Part shown: one piece after another, positions 47,126 to 56,810 of the stretch | How the letters are laid out: each line of letters begins with the position of its first letter | Position numbering within the stretch: the stretch's first letter is position 1 | DNA from: Paractinoplanes tereljensis | Lineage (GTDB): Bacteria; Actinomycetota; Actinomycetes; Mycobacteriales; Micromonosporaceae | Assembly: GCF_016862435.1 (NCBI RefSeq) | Contig: NZ_BOMY01000053.1 | Span: 186,001 to 250,000, forward strand | Direction: 5' to 3' | DNA: 64,000 nucleotides | Made by a program: the position numbers and the translations under genes | The notes under the pieces: model-generated | Databases searched by the model: none | What the model was told of the DNA's origin: nothing | Seen by the model: the letters and a program-made list of their open reading frames with translations, nothing else

Positions 47126-47668
47126 CTAATCGGCTGCCGAACCTGCATCAGGAGCAGGTATGTCGTCGTAGACGAACGCTGATGGCGTCTCCACCAGTTC
47201 AGGGTAGAGCCAGGGCTCCGGCGGAGTGGGACCTTCGACACCGTCGGCAACCACCCACCGCACCGGCAGGCCCAATCTATCGGCGATCTTGAGTCCAGCC
47301 ATGAACTCACCGATAGCGAATGTCAGACTCAGGTACGCCTGCTCATGGTCCCGAACGCGGCGCTGCTCGTCGGTCAGACCGGCCATCGCCTCCGCCACGG
47401 CGGCGAGTTTCGCACGCCTGTCCGCCTTGGTTTCCCGGCGGGCGGCGTCCGCGAAATGCGCTGCACTGAGCAGATCACTGATCACGTCGTCACGCGTCCA
47501 CCCCTGCGGCTGGAAACGCTGAAGGTTCTCGTCAATCCATGCGCGGACCTCGGCCGACACCCGTAACCGGCCGACCTCGATGTCGACAGGACCGGCGGAC
47601 AGCTCAGGGCCGGGACGGCCGACCGCGTGGGATGGTGCGGTGTCGTTCTCGGACGGATTGACAGTCAT
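47126..47668 (-). CDS. DI-VGRLR-family element protein (intact copy)
   Basis: 180 aa from ATG 47668, chosen because GAGGAA lies seven bases upstream; the frame is open further upstream through 47669-48073, so a 315-aa fusion cannot be excluded. The core DIEVGRLRVSAEVRAWIDEN, the helical DVISDLLSAAHFADAARRET and the C-terminal LKIADRLGLPVRW recur in the broken copy at 49853-50389. No known family. Confidence 0.65.
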   Translation of the reverse strand: MTVNPSENDTAPSHAVGRPGPELSAGPVDIEVGRLRVSAEVRAWIDENLQRFQPQGWTRDDVISDLLSAAHFADAARRETKADRRAKLAAVAEAMAGLTDEQRRVRDHEQAYLSLTFAIGEFMAGLKIADRLGLPVRWVVADGVEGPTPPEPWLYPELVETPSAFVYDDIPAPDAGSAAD

Positions 47669-48073
47669 GATCGTTTCCTCGGTCGCGACGGGCACAGCGT
47701 GCGGATCAACGGTGCTACGGCGCTGGACGCGGCGGCGTACCCGTCGGCTGGACGGTTGGTGGCGGACCCGGCATGCGCTGCCGCACGGCAGTTGGCCCTG
47801 GAACGCTATCCGGGCTGGCCGGTTCGCCGGGTTCTTGCGCTCCAGCTCGTCGGTCGCTGATGCGGCAACTTCGGCAGCCAGCCGATCAGGCGGCAGCGGG
47901 CTCTCTTCCTGCGCCTGCCTCACGATCGCGCCCGCGAGCCAGGCCGCGGTACTCACCTTACGGCCAGCACGGTCACCGGCACGCCTGACAGCCAGCAGCA
48001 GGGTTTCGACCGCGAACGGGGTGAGGCCCACCAGCCTCGCGCCGGCGCGGACGTCGGCGAGATCATCAGGCAC
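47669..48073 (-). pseudogene. paralogue of the 21582-21914 gene, without its own stop
   Basis: DLADVRAGARLVGLTPFAVE and LLLAVRRAG match the core of the 110-aa protein at 21582-21914. After about 95 codons the protein-like character ends (an Arg/Ser-rich stretch) and the frame runs into the downstream gene. Either a 315-aa fusion or a gene that has lost its stop; I favour the second because the downstream gene has its own ribosome site. Confidence 0.45.
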
Positions 48074-48247
48074 CCGGTCAGGCTACCGTCCATCCGCAGC
48101 ATGGAACGCTCACGTCGTTGCCCCCTTCATCAATACCGGGACGCTCACCGGACCCGTCCGGGCGGGCCCACTCACGCAGACCCGTCCGGAGTCCCGCAAC
48201 GCCCGCCAGGCCCTCCCGCACATCGAAGGCCAAGCCCTCTGCCCTGA

Positions 48248-48558
48248 TCATGGGCGACACCCCGCAGGAGTGGGAACAGGTACGAGCCGAAGTTCTCGCA
48301 GATCATCGAGCATCACGCGCTCGCCGCGACCGGTGGCAAGACCTACGCGGAGAAGACGAAGGACGACCCCAAGCGGGCTACGGCACAGCAGGCCGCAGCG
48401 CTGCGCACGTCCCTGCAAGCCGCCCACCTGGCCGACAACGTCGCACTGATGATGATCGGTTTCGGCGTGCTGTTTCCTCGCCCTCGGCGGCACCCTGGTG
48501 CTGACCGGCCTCACGCTGCGCCCCACCTCGCCTGCGGAGACCGCCAGGAAGGAGTGAC
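48248..48558 (+). pseudogene. frameshifted small membrane protein gene
   Basis: ATG 48248 starts MGDTPQEWEQ; then the coding signal moves to the next frame near 48279 (YEPKFSQIIEHHALAATGGK, LADNVALMMIGFGVL) and again near 48472 (FLALGGTLVLTGLTLRPTSP, ending ETARKE and TGA at 48556). Two single-base shifts, the second at TTTCC, break a ~100-aa protein with one C-terminal membrane helix. Confidence 0.6.
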
Positions 48559-48854
48559 GCCTCCGGGCGCAGAGAGAGAATGAGCGGCCTTCCCGTCCTG
48601 GAGAAGTCGCTCATTCCGCGCCGAGGACGTGCGAGCCTTCCCGGCCGTTGGCGGACTTGCCGATGCCGGCCATGCGGGGGGCGCACGGTTCGAGGAGAGG
48701 TCGCGGCGTTTCGGGTCTTTCTCACTCGTTCGTGGCGCGGCCTACTTCTCATGTCGGTTACGCCGTAGCGTTTCGGGCGGTGTGAGTGCCACGCTCGCGC
48801 TTTGTCGCCCAAGACCCCGGCGGTGCACAGGAACACGTCGCCCCAGGAGCCTCG

Positions 48855-49301
48855 GTGTCAACATTGGTACAACGTGACATATCCGGTTCACACGAGTGGT
48901 TGCGCGACGCTGCGCAGCACAGTCCGTGCGGCAGCCCGAGCCGGCTGCGGCGGCTGATCCGCCACATCGCCGACGACGACCGTGATGCGTTCCGCGAGTT
49001 GTTCGATCGGTGTTCCGGCCGCGTGGCCGCCGGTCTTCGCCGGCAAGTATCAGACCAGCACCGGTTCGCTGGCGTGTTCGCAGGCACGTTCGTCGAGGTG
49101 TGGTGGCTCGCGGGCTGCCACGTCGACCCAGACGTAGATGTTGTGGCATGGATCGACGAGATTGTTCAGCGGCGGGTGACAGACAGCCGGCCAGCCGCAT
49201 TGTCGGCGGCGATTTCCGCCTCACCCGATGCGGGTTCGCTCGGCCCGATGTGGGCTCAGGGCGTGGAGGCTGAACTCGCCGGACTGCTCAGGCGGCGGTA
49301 G
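48855..49301 (+). CDS. sigma-70 region-2-like protein without region 4
   Basis: 148 aa from GTG 48855 (AGGAG five bases upstream). Residues about 35-110 follow ECF sigma region 2: HIADDDRDAFRELFDRCSGR, AGTFVEVWWLAG, VVAWIDEIVQRRVTDSR. The promoter -35-binding region 4 is absent; only ~40 Ala/Gly-rich residues follow. It may be a truncated sigma factor or a regulator built on this fold. Confidence 0.6.
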   Translation: MSTLVQRDISGSHEWLRDAAQHSPCGSPSRLRRLIRHIADDDRDAFRELFDRCSGRVAAGLRRQVSDQHRFAGVFAGTFVEVWWLAGCHVDPDVDVVAWIDEIVQRRVTDSRPAALSAAISASPDAGSLGPMWAQGVEAELAGLLRRR

Positions 49302-49534
49302 CTGACGGCCACCCGACATCCAGGCAGACACTGTCAGGGCAGGTGAATGGCACAACCCTCACCGTCGAAATTGACGACGCCACCGCGGAAATCGGCGACC
49401 GCGACCGGCCCATCGGCTTCACCGCGCGGCCGGACAAGCGAGACACCAAGACAGCGGTTGCCTCGGCCCACCGGGCACAACCGTGCGGAGTGTCGACGAC
49501 ACGGGGTTGCCGGACTATCAAGACGGCTACGTGA

Positions 49535-49756
49535 TCAGGTGCCGGGTCGTTCTGTCCTGACCCGGTTGAAGCGAAGCAGCCGCGACAGCCGACTTCGCTG
49601 ATCCTCGGTCATCGGAGGTGCGGACGCTGCCAACTCTTGAATCCACTCCTCTACAGCCGGATCAGTCAGGAGACGAGCCATAGGTAACGTGCCCCGCGCC
49701 TGCGGATGCCCGGGAGTATTCTCATGCTCGTTCAGTTCGTCGGGCTCTTCTGCCAT
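49535..49756 (-). CDS. small acidic element protein
   Basis: 73 aa from ATG 49756, with GGAGA upstream; an in-frame start at 49813 is possible. The segment PAVEEWIQELAASAPPMTED, then QRSRLSRLL, is a helical pattern common in small proteins of actinomycete phages and integrative elements. Function unknown. Confidence 0.55.
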   Translation of the reverse strand: MAEEPDELNEHENTPGHPQARGTLPMARLLTDPAVEEWIQELAASAPPMTEDQRSRLSRLLRFNRVRTERPGT

Positions 49757-49852
49757 CTCAGTCTCCAATTCCTTCTTGACGTGCTCTGATGCGACTACGG
49801 CGACGTTGTACAACAGCCGCCGGCACGGCTGCGGTCGTGCCTGACGGCGTGC

Positions 49853-50389
49853 TCATCGGACCGCCGGGCAAGACTGCTGGGATCTTGGCCGCGTAGGCCG
49901 GGTGTCGTCAAGAACCTTGTTCGCCGAGGCCGTCGCCGGGTCGACGAGGCGAGGGTGCGGCCACGAACTGCAAACTGCTTGGTCGTCGATGTACCAGTGG
50001 ACCTGCAGCCCGAGTCGTTTCGCCGCTGCTAGCGCACCGGTGACCTTGGCCATACAGAAGCCGATGTGCAGGCGGGCGTAGAGCGTCTCCTCGGTGCGGA
50101 TCTGTTATGGAGTCCGTGCTGCGAGCGTCTCCGCGACTGCGTGAATCCCGGCCTGTCGGTCGTCACGGGTTTCCTGGTGTGCAGCCTCGCGGTGATGAGC
50201 GACGGTGAGGAGATCAGCGATGGCCTCCGGGCCGCCCCAACCGTTGACCTCGTGCCGGCGCAGGCGAGCGCTAACCCAGTCGGCCACCTCTGAGTCGAGC
50301 CGAAGCCGCCCGACCACGATGTCGACCAGGTCGGCCGATCGGCGTTCCGGCTCGTCGTCGGCCGTATCGGAGGACGGTGTGTCGCCCAT
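49853..50389 (-). pseudogene. DI-VGRLR-family copy with an in-frame stop codon
   Basis: ATG 50389 begins MGDTPSSDTAD; DIVVGRLRLDSEVADWVSAR and LLTVAHHREAAHQETRDDR match the gene at 47126-47668. A TAA at 50105-50107 stops the frame after 94 codons, but the same frame goes on (QIRTEETLYARLHIGF, MAKVTGALAAAKRLGL) and keeps matching the paralogue. The stop aligns with Glu there, so one GAA-to-TAA change explains it. The start is two bases from the stop of the 295-aa gene, so they formed an operon. Confidence 0.65.
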
Positions 50390-50391
50390 GG

Positions 50392-51279
50392 TTACTTCTG
50401 CGTGGTGTCTGGCTGCGGTGAAACCGCCAAGGCTCGGCGCACTTCCTCTCGGCGGCGGGCGGCGTCGACGGTGCGCAAACGCTGCACTTCGACAGTAATC
50501 GCAAGTACCGTCTCGGGGGCGAGGTCACCACGAGGGACCGAGTTCAGGCGAGACGCCTCGTCTGGCTCCACGCTCTCGTCGACGTTCAGCAACTCTGCAA
50601 GTCCGAGCAGGTGGTCGATTTGTTCCACGGTGCTCGACATGATCGCTAAGACCTGCTCGGCGGCAATCCGGCGCGCCATTGCTGGCACCGGCGCAGGCGC
50701 AACCCGGTCGACGTTGAGGTCGTCGTCCGAGTCATCTTCGCCATCGCCGACAGCGAGTGCTGCCTCATCGGTGTCCGGGATCTTGATGACGCCGATAGGA
50801 AACAGTGGGTTAGGTTCAGGTCGGAGAATGACGGGGTCCGCCACGGCCTCGACCAACTCGGATGCATGCAATGGCCGCCCGGCACGCTGGAGGTCTTCGG
50901 CACGGCGGACCGCCGCCGACAGGGCGCGGGCGAAGTCCAGCGTGCCGGCGCGGCGAGGCCATTGGGCCTGCCAGGTCAGGGATCGGCGTAGGACGCGCCG
51001 TGCCCATCCTTCCGCCGCCGCCGTCCGCTCAGGACCGGCCGCCGCGCGTTGCTCGGCCATCTGCGTCTCGTGGGCTCGGAGTGCTTCCGCACGCTCGCTG
51101 AGGTGGTCGAGGTGGTCGATGCCGCTTAGTTCGGCGTGCGCGCGGATGCAGCGGTCGAGGTCGTCGAGGCGGGCCGCGACAGCGTCGTGGACGAACCGCG
51201 ACGTCAGCGCCCGGAGCCCGCCGACGTCGGCTTGGGTTGACTCCACCCCATCGCTTTCGAACGTGTGTTCGCCTATCAC
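50392..51279 (-). CDS. unrecognised helical element protein
   Basis: 295 aa from GTG 51279. Helical and charged, with a long helical segment (LDDLDRCIRAHAELSGIDHL), an acidic middle (GDGEDDSDDDLNVD) and a C-terminal helix pair. No family recognised. The next gene starts two bases after the stop, implying coupled translation. Confidence 0.6.
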   Translation of the reverse strand: MIGEHTFESDGVESTQADVGGLRALTSRFVHDAVAARLDDLDRCIRAHAELSGIDHLDHLSERAEALRAHETQMAEQRAAAGPERTAAAEGWARRVLRRSLTWQAQWPRRAGTLDFARALSAAVRRAEDLQRAGRPLHASELVEAVADPVILRPEPNPLFPIGVIKIPDTDEAALAVGDGEDDSDDDLNVDRVAPAPVPAMARRIAAEQVLAIMSSTVEQIDHLLGLAELLNVDESVEPDEASRLNSVPRGDLAPETVLAITVEVQRLRTVDAARRREEVRRALAVSPQPDTTQK

Positions 51280-51348
51280 GGCGGTGACTTTAGCCCGCGG
51301 ATGATCTGCTGAACAAGCGACACGGATAGCGGCCTGAACCGTCCAAAG

Positions 51349-51852
51349 TCACGCGGCGAGGGGTACCTCGTCATCGAAAGGGATGCCGGCGAATTCGTCG
51401 GCGGTGATCACGATGACCGGGGCGCTGGCGGCCTCAAACGCTTCGACGATCGCCGGGCGGGGCTTCTTGGTTACCGGCTTACCGGCGTGCCGGACAAGCG
51501 CCTGATGTACGGCCATCGGGGTCATGCCCACAACCTCGGCCACCGCGGTCGCGGTGCCGAGCCGCTCGATGCTCTCAACGATCGCGTCGGTACGGGCATC
51601 ACTGATTTGCTTGACGATAGGGAGGCGGTCACCGCGGGTGTATTCGCCTCCGTCCCAGCCGCGCGCCGCGGACAGTTCACGACTGACGACGGTGAGGAGG
51701 ATCAAGCGGTCGTTGCCGGTGATGGCCGGGTCAAGGACCTGGTCGAGAATCTTGCCGAGTAGTGCGTGTATGTCACCGACACGCTCGGCGATGTGGGAGG
51801 GGATGCGCATGGGGGCGGGCTTGGCTTTAGGGGCGGCGGTCTTGCGGGCCAT
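51349..51852 (-). CDS. small protein with helix-turn-helix-like segment
   Basis: 167 aa from ATG 51852 (AGGAG six bases upstream). Basic N-terminus (MARKTAAPKAKPAP), a helical middle, and LGTATAVAEVVGMTPMAVHQ near residues 97-117, which fits a helix-turn-helix. It could be a DNA-binding regulator. CACCTGCCGACAAC, related to the motif before other element genes, lies ~45 bp upstream. Confidence 0.6.
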   Translation of the reverse strand: MARKTAAPKAKPAPMRIPSHIAERVGDIHALLGKILDQVLDPAITGNDRLILLTVVSRELSAARGWDGGEYTRGDRLPIVKQISDARTDAIVESIERLGTATAVAEVVGMTPMAVHQALVRHAGKPVTKKPRPAIVEAFEAASAPVIVITADEFAGIPFDDEVPLAA

Positions 51853-52587
51853 CGGAGGCTCCTGTCGGGAGGGCAGAACATCTCTGAGTGAGTTGTCGGC
51901 AGGTGCGACCGGGGGTTACAGCCCGGAATCACTGATCGCGCAATGAACTGCGTCACCGCTGAACGGTGGAGTTGCCAGCCGGTTAGCGGCGACCCAGCCT
52001 CATGCTCTGTTCTCGACATTGGCCTTGGTTAGGGGGCCTGTGCGGAGCGCCCTCGATCGACCCCGCTCGACGCCCGCGAACGACCGCCGTTTCGCCCCCC
52101 CCCGACGCTTCGATCGAAAATATGCCGCCGCAACGAAACCACACCGGACTGCCTGTCAGACCCGAATAACCCAGAGCAGTGGCCGGATCACCAGGGCCAC
52201 CACAGTCCAGGCGACGGAGTCGCTTGGACCTGACTGCCGGGGATCGACGCAGCGCCTGTCGCCCGCCCCGGACCGCCGGGGGCCCTGCCAGGGAAACCGG
52301 GTTGACAGGGGTTGCCGTGGTTACGTCAGCCGTAGAAGCGTGCCCGCCGGTGACTGCACACTGCATCACGGCAGCGGCTGGATTCCGGGTGGGCGGAGAG
52401 CCGCCGGCGACTGCGGCACAGGCTCCGAGCGCATGAGCGGGGGCCCGACAGGTCAGGAAACGGCGAAGGGCCCCGGTTGCCCGGGGCCCTTCTTGCAAGG
52501 TGTCCAGCCTTTACCGCGTCGGTCCCCCCACCGAGAGGATCAGTCGCACTATGAGTACCGGCGTCTGGTCCGACACTCTGCACCAGT
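51853..52587. other. 735-bp gap between minus-strand genes
   Basis: No gene supported. It contains the CCTGCCGA-like motif near 51893-51910, a run of nine C near 52096, and the strong terminator at 52465-52492. The rest shows nothing recognisable. Confidence 0.4.
52465..52492 (-). terminator. strong hairpin terminator
   Basis: GAAGGGCCCCGG (52465-52476) and CCGGGGCCCTTC (52481-52492) form a perfect 12-bp stem with loop TTGC. It lies ~95 bp beyond the 3' end of the DUF2637 gene and likely ends that unit; the symmetry allows either direction. Confidence 0.75.
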
Positions 52588-53427
<840 letters not shown>

Positions 53428-53456
53428 TCTGTGATTCCTTGCAGGTCAGTAGGGGT

Positions 53457-53708
53457 TCAGGCGGCGATGTCGCGGGGGAAAGCATCGGCGAGCGCCAGGT
53501 TGTGCAGGGTGTCGACGAGCGGGCCCTCCGGGTCGCCGCCGAACTCGACGATGAAGTCGTGCACAACCTCCTCGATCGCCTCGCCCGTGTTCAGGCCCAG
53601 GCGGACCAGCAGGTCCACCTGCTCGGCCAGGTAGCCGGCAAGGTCCGACCGGGGGGCGGTCATCGTCACGTCCAGGTCGACGGAGATCAAGTTCGAAAGG
53701 GTGTTCAT
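53457..53708 (-). CDS. small acidic element protein
   Basis: 83 aa from ATG 53708 with AAGGAAG at good spacing. MNTLSNLISVDLDVTMTAPR is followed by two acidic helices (LVRLGLNTGEAIEEVVHDFI). No family recognised. It sits 29 bp upstream of the DUF2637 gene on the same strand and is probably in one operon with it. Confidence 0.6.
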   Translation of the reverse strand: MNTLSNLISVDLDVTMTAPRSDLAGYLAEQVDLLVRLGLNTGEAIEEVVHDFIVEFGGDPEGPLVDTLHNLALADAFPRDIAA

Positions 53709-53787
53709 TGGGACTTCCTTGCGTGGCTGCCCTTGCGGCGGCCTCACAAGAGGTATCGACGTATAGCATTCTCTGACTTGCTAGACA

Positions 53788-53813
53788 GTCCGGGCATACC
53801 TGATAACCCGGAC
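53788..53813. promoter_or_regulatory. operator-like inverted repeat
   Basis: GTCCGGG (53788-53794) and CCCGGAC (53807-53813) are separated by 12 AT-richer bases (CATACCTGATAA), 80 bp before the ATG at 53708. It suits a promoter with overlapping operator for the DUF2637 unit. Confidence 0.45.
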
Positions 53814-54248
53814 AGCCACCCCGGCTGACCGAGCAGCCGACCCCACAATCGATCGGCTAACCCTGATGCACCCAACCAGCCATCCACCCCCGCTGGCCGG
53901 CGCACCCCACCACCATATTTAGTTGCACTTTTTTCGGGGGGTCAGCATCAGGGTCCAGATGGCCTCTGACCAGGGAATATTCCGCTTTTTGGGGAAGTCC
54001 CGAAGCCTCATGAACGAATCAGACGATTAATCAGGTGTCCCCGGGGTCGATTCGTGTCCGGTTTGTCCGATAGTGGGGTCGACTCAAATCAGGGGTTTAC
54101 AGCCCACCAGCATCAGGCGTCCAGACTGGTCAGCGACCCCGCCTGACCGTTCGGATGACCCGGCAATCCAGGGCCGCCGACCCCGGCCGATCCATCGACG
54201 ACTCTCACACCAATGGGCTACAAGGCCATCGATGGATCATCGGTTGGG
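53814..54248. other. 435-bp gap with imperfect direct repeats
   Basis: No gene seen. GCATCAGG followed by GTCCAGA and TGG occurs near 53945-53962 and, with two extra bases, near 54110-54129; the inverse CCCTGATGC lies near 53867. The stretch from 53915 to 54040 is less GC-rich. Could be regulatory or replication-related. Confidence 0.35.
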
Positions 54249-55301
54249 TCATGCTGCGACGGTGAGTGCCTCGTCCATGGTCTTTGTGAAGGCGGCGATC
54301 GCAGTGTCTGGTCCGGTCTGGAAGCACCGGGTCAGGATGTTGGTGACGGTCTTGACCCAGCGGGCCTCAGTGGCAGCGTCCGTGTTCTGTCCGCCGGCGA
54401 TGATCCCCTGCGCGACCGCGTCGATGTCGGCGTCGGTGGGGTTGTATTTCACGCGGGCGGACGCCGCTGCGGCCCGGATCGTCAGGCTTGCCGACCGGCG
54501 GTCAGCGGCGGTGATTTCCACGGTCGGGGTCGGGGCTGGGGCGGCGAACGCGTCAACCACCGGAGCCGGAGCGGCAGCGGTACGGCCGGTGGCAGAGTCG
54601 ACCAGGTTGACTGCGGCGGCCCGCTGACCGTCCACGTCGTCGGGGGAAGCGAACGCATCGGCTACGGGTGCCGGCACAGCGACCGGGGCGGGTGCTGCCT
54701 CGACTGCGGGGGCCTTAATGGCTTTGGCTGTGCGGCCACCACGCTTGTCGCGGTTCGCGGCCAGGCCGGCGGACGCGGCACACGGCGCGAGCCGGACCTT
54801 CGGGAGGCGCACGCCCATGTAGCCGCTGCTCTTGGAAGCGATCCGCTCTTCCATGGTCAGGTCCCGCAGGTTCCAGGTGAACTGGTAGGTGCCGTAGCGG
54901 GGGTCCTTCTTGCCGCGAATCAGGATCGGCTCGGCGAGGGTCAGGTACGCGTCCGGGCTGTTCCGCCATCCTTTGTCGCTCTTGTCCGCGGCGGGGTTGC
55001 TGACCAGGCTGGTCGGTTCGCCGCATAGGAACTGGATGGCCCTGAGGGCGGTTTCCCGACTCATTCCGAACGGGCTCTCGACGTCGTCGGTGGTCGTCGA
55101 GAACTTCTCTTCGAGGAAGTGGGCGCTGACGGAGAACTTCACGGCCGCGTAGTCCGCAGCGGTCAGGGTCGAGTAGGAGACCCCGTCGATGCGAGTCGCG
55201 GCGCGGCGCGGGTCGTCGAAGATCCCGGCGAGGGCGATCATCACCGAGTACGCGGTGTAGGGCATGCCCATGATCGGGTTGGCGATGGCGAGAACAGACA
55301 T
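54249..55301 (-). CDS. element protein with possible winged helix, candidate binder of the palindrome array
   Basis: 350 aa. The N-terminal ~180 residues are globular; the VESPFGMSRETALRAIQFLC segment could be a recognition helix region. A Pro/Ala/Val linker with a duplicated APAPVADAFASP unit leads to a C-terminal helical domain (~265-350). No family recognised. Its gene points away from the palindrome array ~750 bp upstream, the position often taken by a Rep or partition gene, but this is inference only. Confidence 0.55.
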   Translation of the reverse strand: MSVLAIANPIMGMPYTAYSVMIALAGIFDDPRRAATRIDGVSYSTLTAADYAAVKFSVSAHFLEEKFSTTTDDVESPFGMSRETALRAIQFLCGEPTSLVSNPAADKSDKGWRNSPDAYLTLAEPILIRGKKDPRYGTYQFTWNLRDLTMEERIASKSSGYMGVRLPKVRLAPCAASAGLAANRDKRGGRTAKAIKAPAVEAAPAPVAVPAPVADAFASPDDVDGQRAAAVNLVDSATGRTAAAPAPVVDAFAAPAPTPTVEITAADRRSASLTIRAAAASARVKYNPTDADIDAVAQGIIAGGQNTDAATEARWVKTVTNILTRCFQTGPDTAIAAFTKTMDEALTVAA

Positions 55302-56045
55302 GGTGGTGGCTCACTCTCAGGCGGTACTACCGGTGGACGCTCTCGGTATCGGCGTCCGGGCTACTGGAACCCCGCCCGGCCACCTAACTCTGAGTTGCAC
55401 TGATGGCATCGGAGCGGCCAGAGCCCACCTTGAAGCGACTGAGACCCAGATCACCCCGGCCGCCGCGGAACAGCCCCACGTCGACCACCACGCACCCGTA
55501 GCACCCCATCCAGCCACCACGCTGTAAGCGCCCCTGAGCCCCGTCCAGCGGTACAGACACACATCCGGACCCAGCACGACTACAGCCGCGCGTCAGCGTG
55601 GCCCGCAGCCACGATCTGAGGCTCGCACAAGAATCTGACCGACGACGGCGTGCTGCAGTAGTCGAACCCCCGCCGGTGCAGCACTGTCGGCATCCAACGA
55701 AAGCGACGACTGACAGAGACGTCAAAGGCCCCTTTAAAAGAACGTTCCGGCGACCAGCCGGTGCCGCCGTCACGGACAGGAGTGACACCAGGTCGCGTTG
55801 ACTGTCCCTCGCGAATGATGGATGAGGAAGCCTAGGCGAGGCGCAGCCGAAGCCTTGCCGAGGCGCAGCCGAGTCGCCGCAGCCGAGTCGCCCTTGACCT
55901 TCGCCGTTGCCCTGACACTCGAACCGGCCGAGACCCGCGCGTCAGCGACGCGTCGCAGCGCCGCGGCGGGGATCTACCCACCCACTCTCGGGTTCCTACA
56001 GAGGTCAACTACAAGTTGTCCCCTACTCTTTTGGGTACTACTTGG
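55302..56045. other. 744-bp gap before palindrome array
   Basis: No convincing gene in either strand. Direct repeats GAGGCGCAGCCGA and GCCGAGTCGCC lie at 55833-55890. From 55990 the DNA becomes less GC-rich and includes CAACTACAAGTTG near 56007, related to the palindromes downstream. Confidence 0.4.
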
Positions 56046-56193
56046 GTTGAAAAATTCAACGGGGGTAGTTGAAAAGTTCAACGGGGGTAGTTGAAAAGTT
56101 CAACGGGGGTAGTTGAAAAGTTCAACGGGGGTAGTTGAATACTTCAACCACACCCGTTGAATAAATCCACTTTGACCCGTTGAAGAATTCAAC
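56046..56193. repeat. array of seven GTTGAA-N3-TTCAAC palindromes at 22-23 bp pitch (iteron/centromere candidate)
   Basis: Palindromes GTTGAA-N3-TTCAAC start at 56046, 56068, 56090, 56112, 56134, 56156 (degenerate right arm) and 56179. Units 1-5 are spaced exactly 22 bp, two helical turns, with spacer GGGGGTA; unit 5-6 is 22 and 6-7 is 23. The regular phasing predicts cooperative binding on one face of the helix. It fits an iteron origin, a partition centromere or a multi-operator. It is not CRISPR, as spacers are 7 bp and identical. Confidence 0.85.
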
Positions 56194-56332
56194 TACTAGT
56201 CGAGTGACAGGGACGACACGGGACGACGCGGGTGAGGGCTCCCTGCCGGCTCATTGAGGATGCAGTGAGCCCTCGAATGGACACGGAAAAGGCCGGCCCA
56301 GGCGGACCGGCCCTGCACGTAGCGGCGGATTG

Positions 56333-56606
56333 TCAGACGGTGGCGGGCTCGCGGCTCGCTGCGTCGAGAGCGTCAGCGAGGATCATCAGGTGCTCGGCAG
56401 CGACTGCCCGGACCTCCGCGGCCCGTTCCATCGCGGCGGCGGTCAGCAGGCCCTCGTAGGCGGCGTCAACCTGCCAGGGGAACACGGCGGCGGCGAGGTC
56501 AGCGGCTTGTTCGCGGAGGATCTCAGCACTCCACTGGGCGGCGGCCCGCGACATCGGGGGGGATGGAGACGGGGACGATCTCGGTGCGGCTGTCCGTGGT
56601 CTGCAT
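56333..56606 (-). pseudogene. small protein gene with frameshift at a G7 run
   Basis: ATG 56606 has an excellent ribosome site (AAGGAGG) and gives MQTTDSRTEIVPVSIPPD, but that frame stops after 27 codons. The downstream frame (from 56554) continues as a good helical protein, RAAAQWSAEILREQAADLAA to EPATV. Removing one C from the seven-C run (seven G on the plus strand at 56556-56562) joins them into ~90 aa. This may be decay, sequencing error or slippage; alternatively a leader peptide coupled to a 73-aa protein. Confidence 0.55.
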
Positions 56607-56810
56607 GGTCGCCCTCCTTCGATTCCGGGTTACACCCTGTACATCGGCATCGACGGGAGCCAACCGTCGGGTCACAGCCCCGTGACGGCTACTCGGCCGC
56701 GGCGACCGCCCGACGGCCCGTCTTGGTGACCACACCAGCACGCGGGCCGGTGGGCTGTTCGACCGGCCGGGGGTTCTGGTAGTCGCCGGGTGTCGCCGAT
56801 TCCCGAAAAT

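Noticed and set aside
48560..48854. Small open frames in the gap
   Set aside because: Arg-rich random-looking translations, no ribosome sites.
49343..49534. 63-codon plus-strand gene
   Set aside because: The first ~40 residues look plausible but the remainder does not; no ribosome site. Possibly a decayed fragment.
56046..56193. CRISPR array
   Set aside because: Repeats are palindromes of 15 bp with identical 7-bp spacers; no cas genes.
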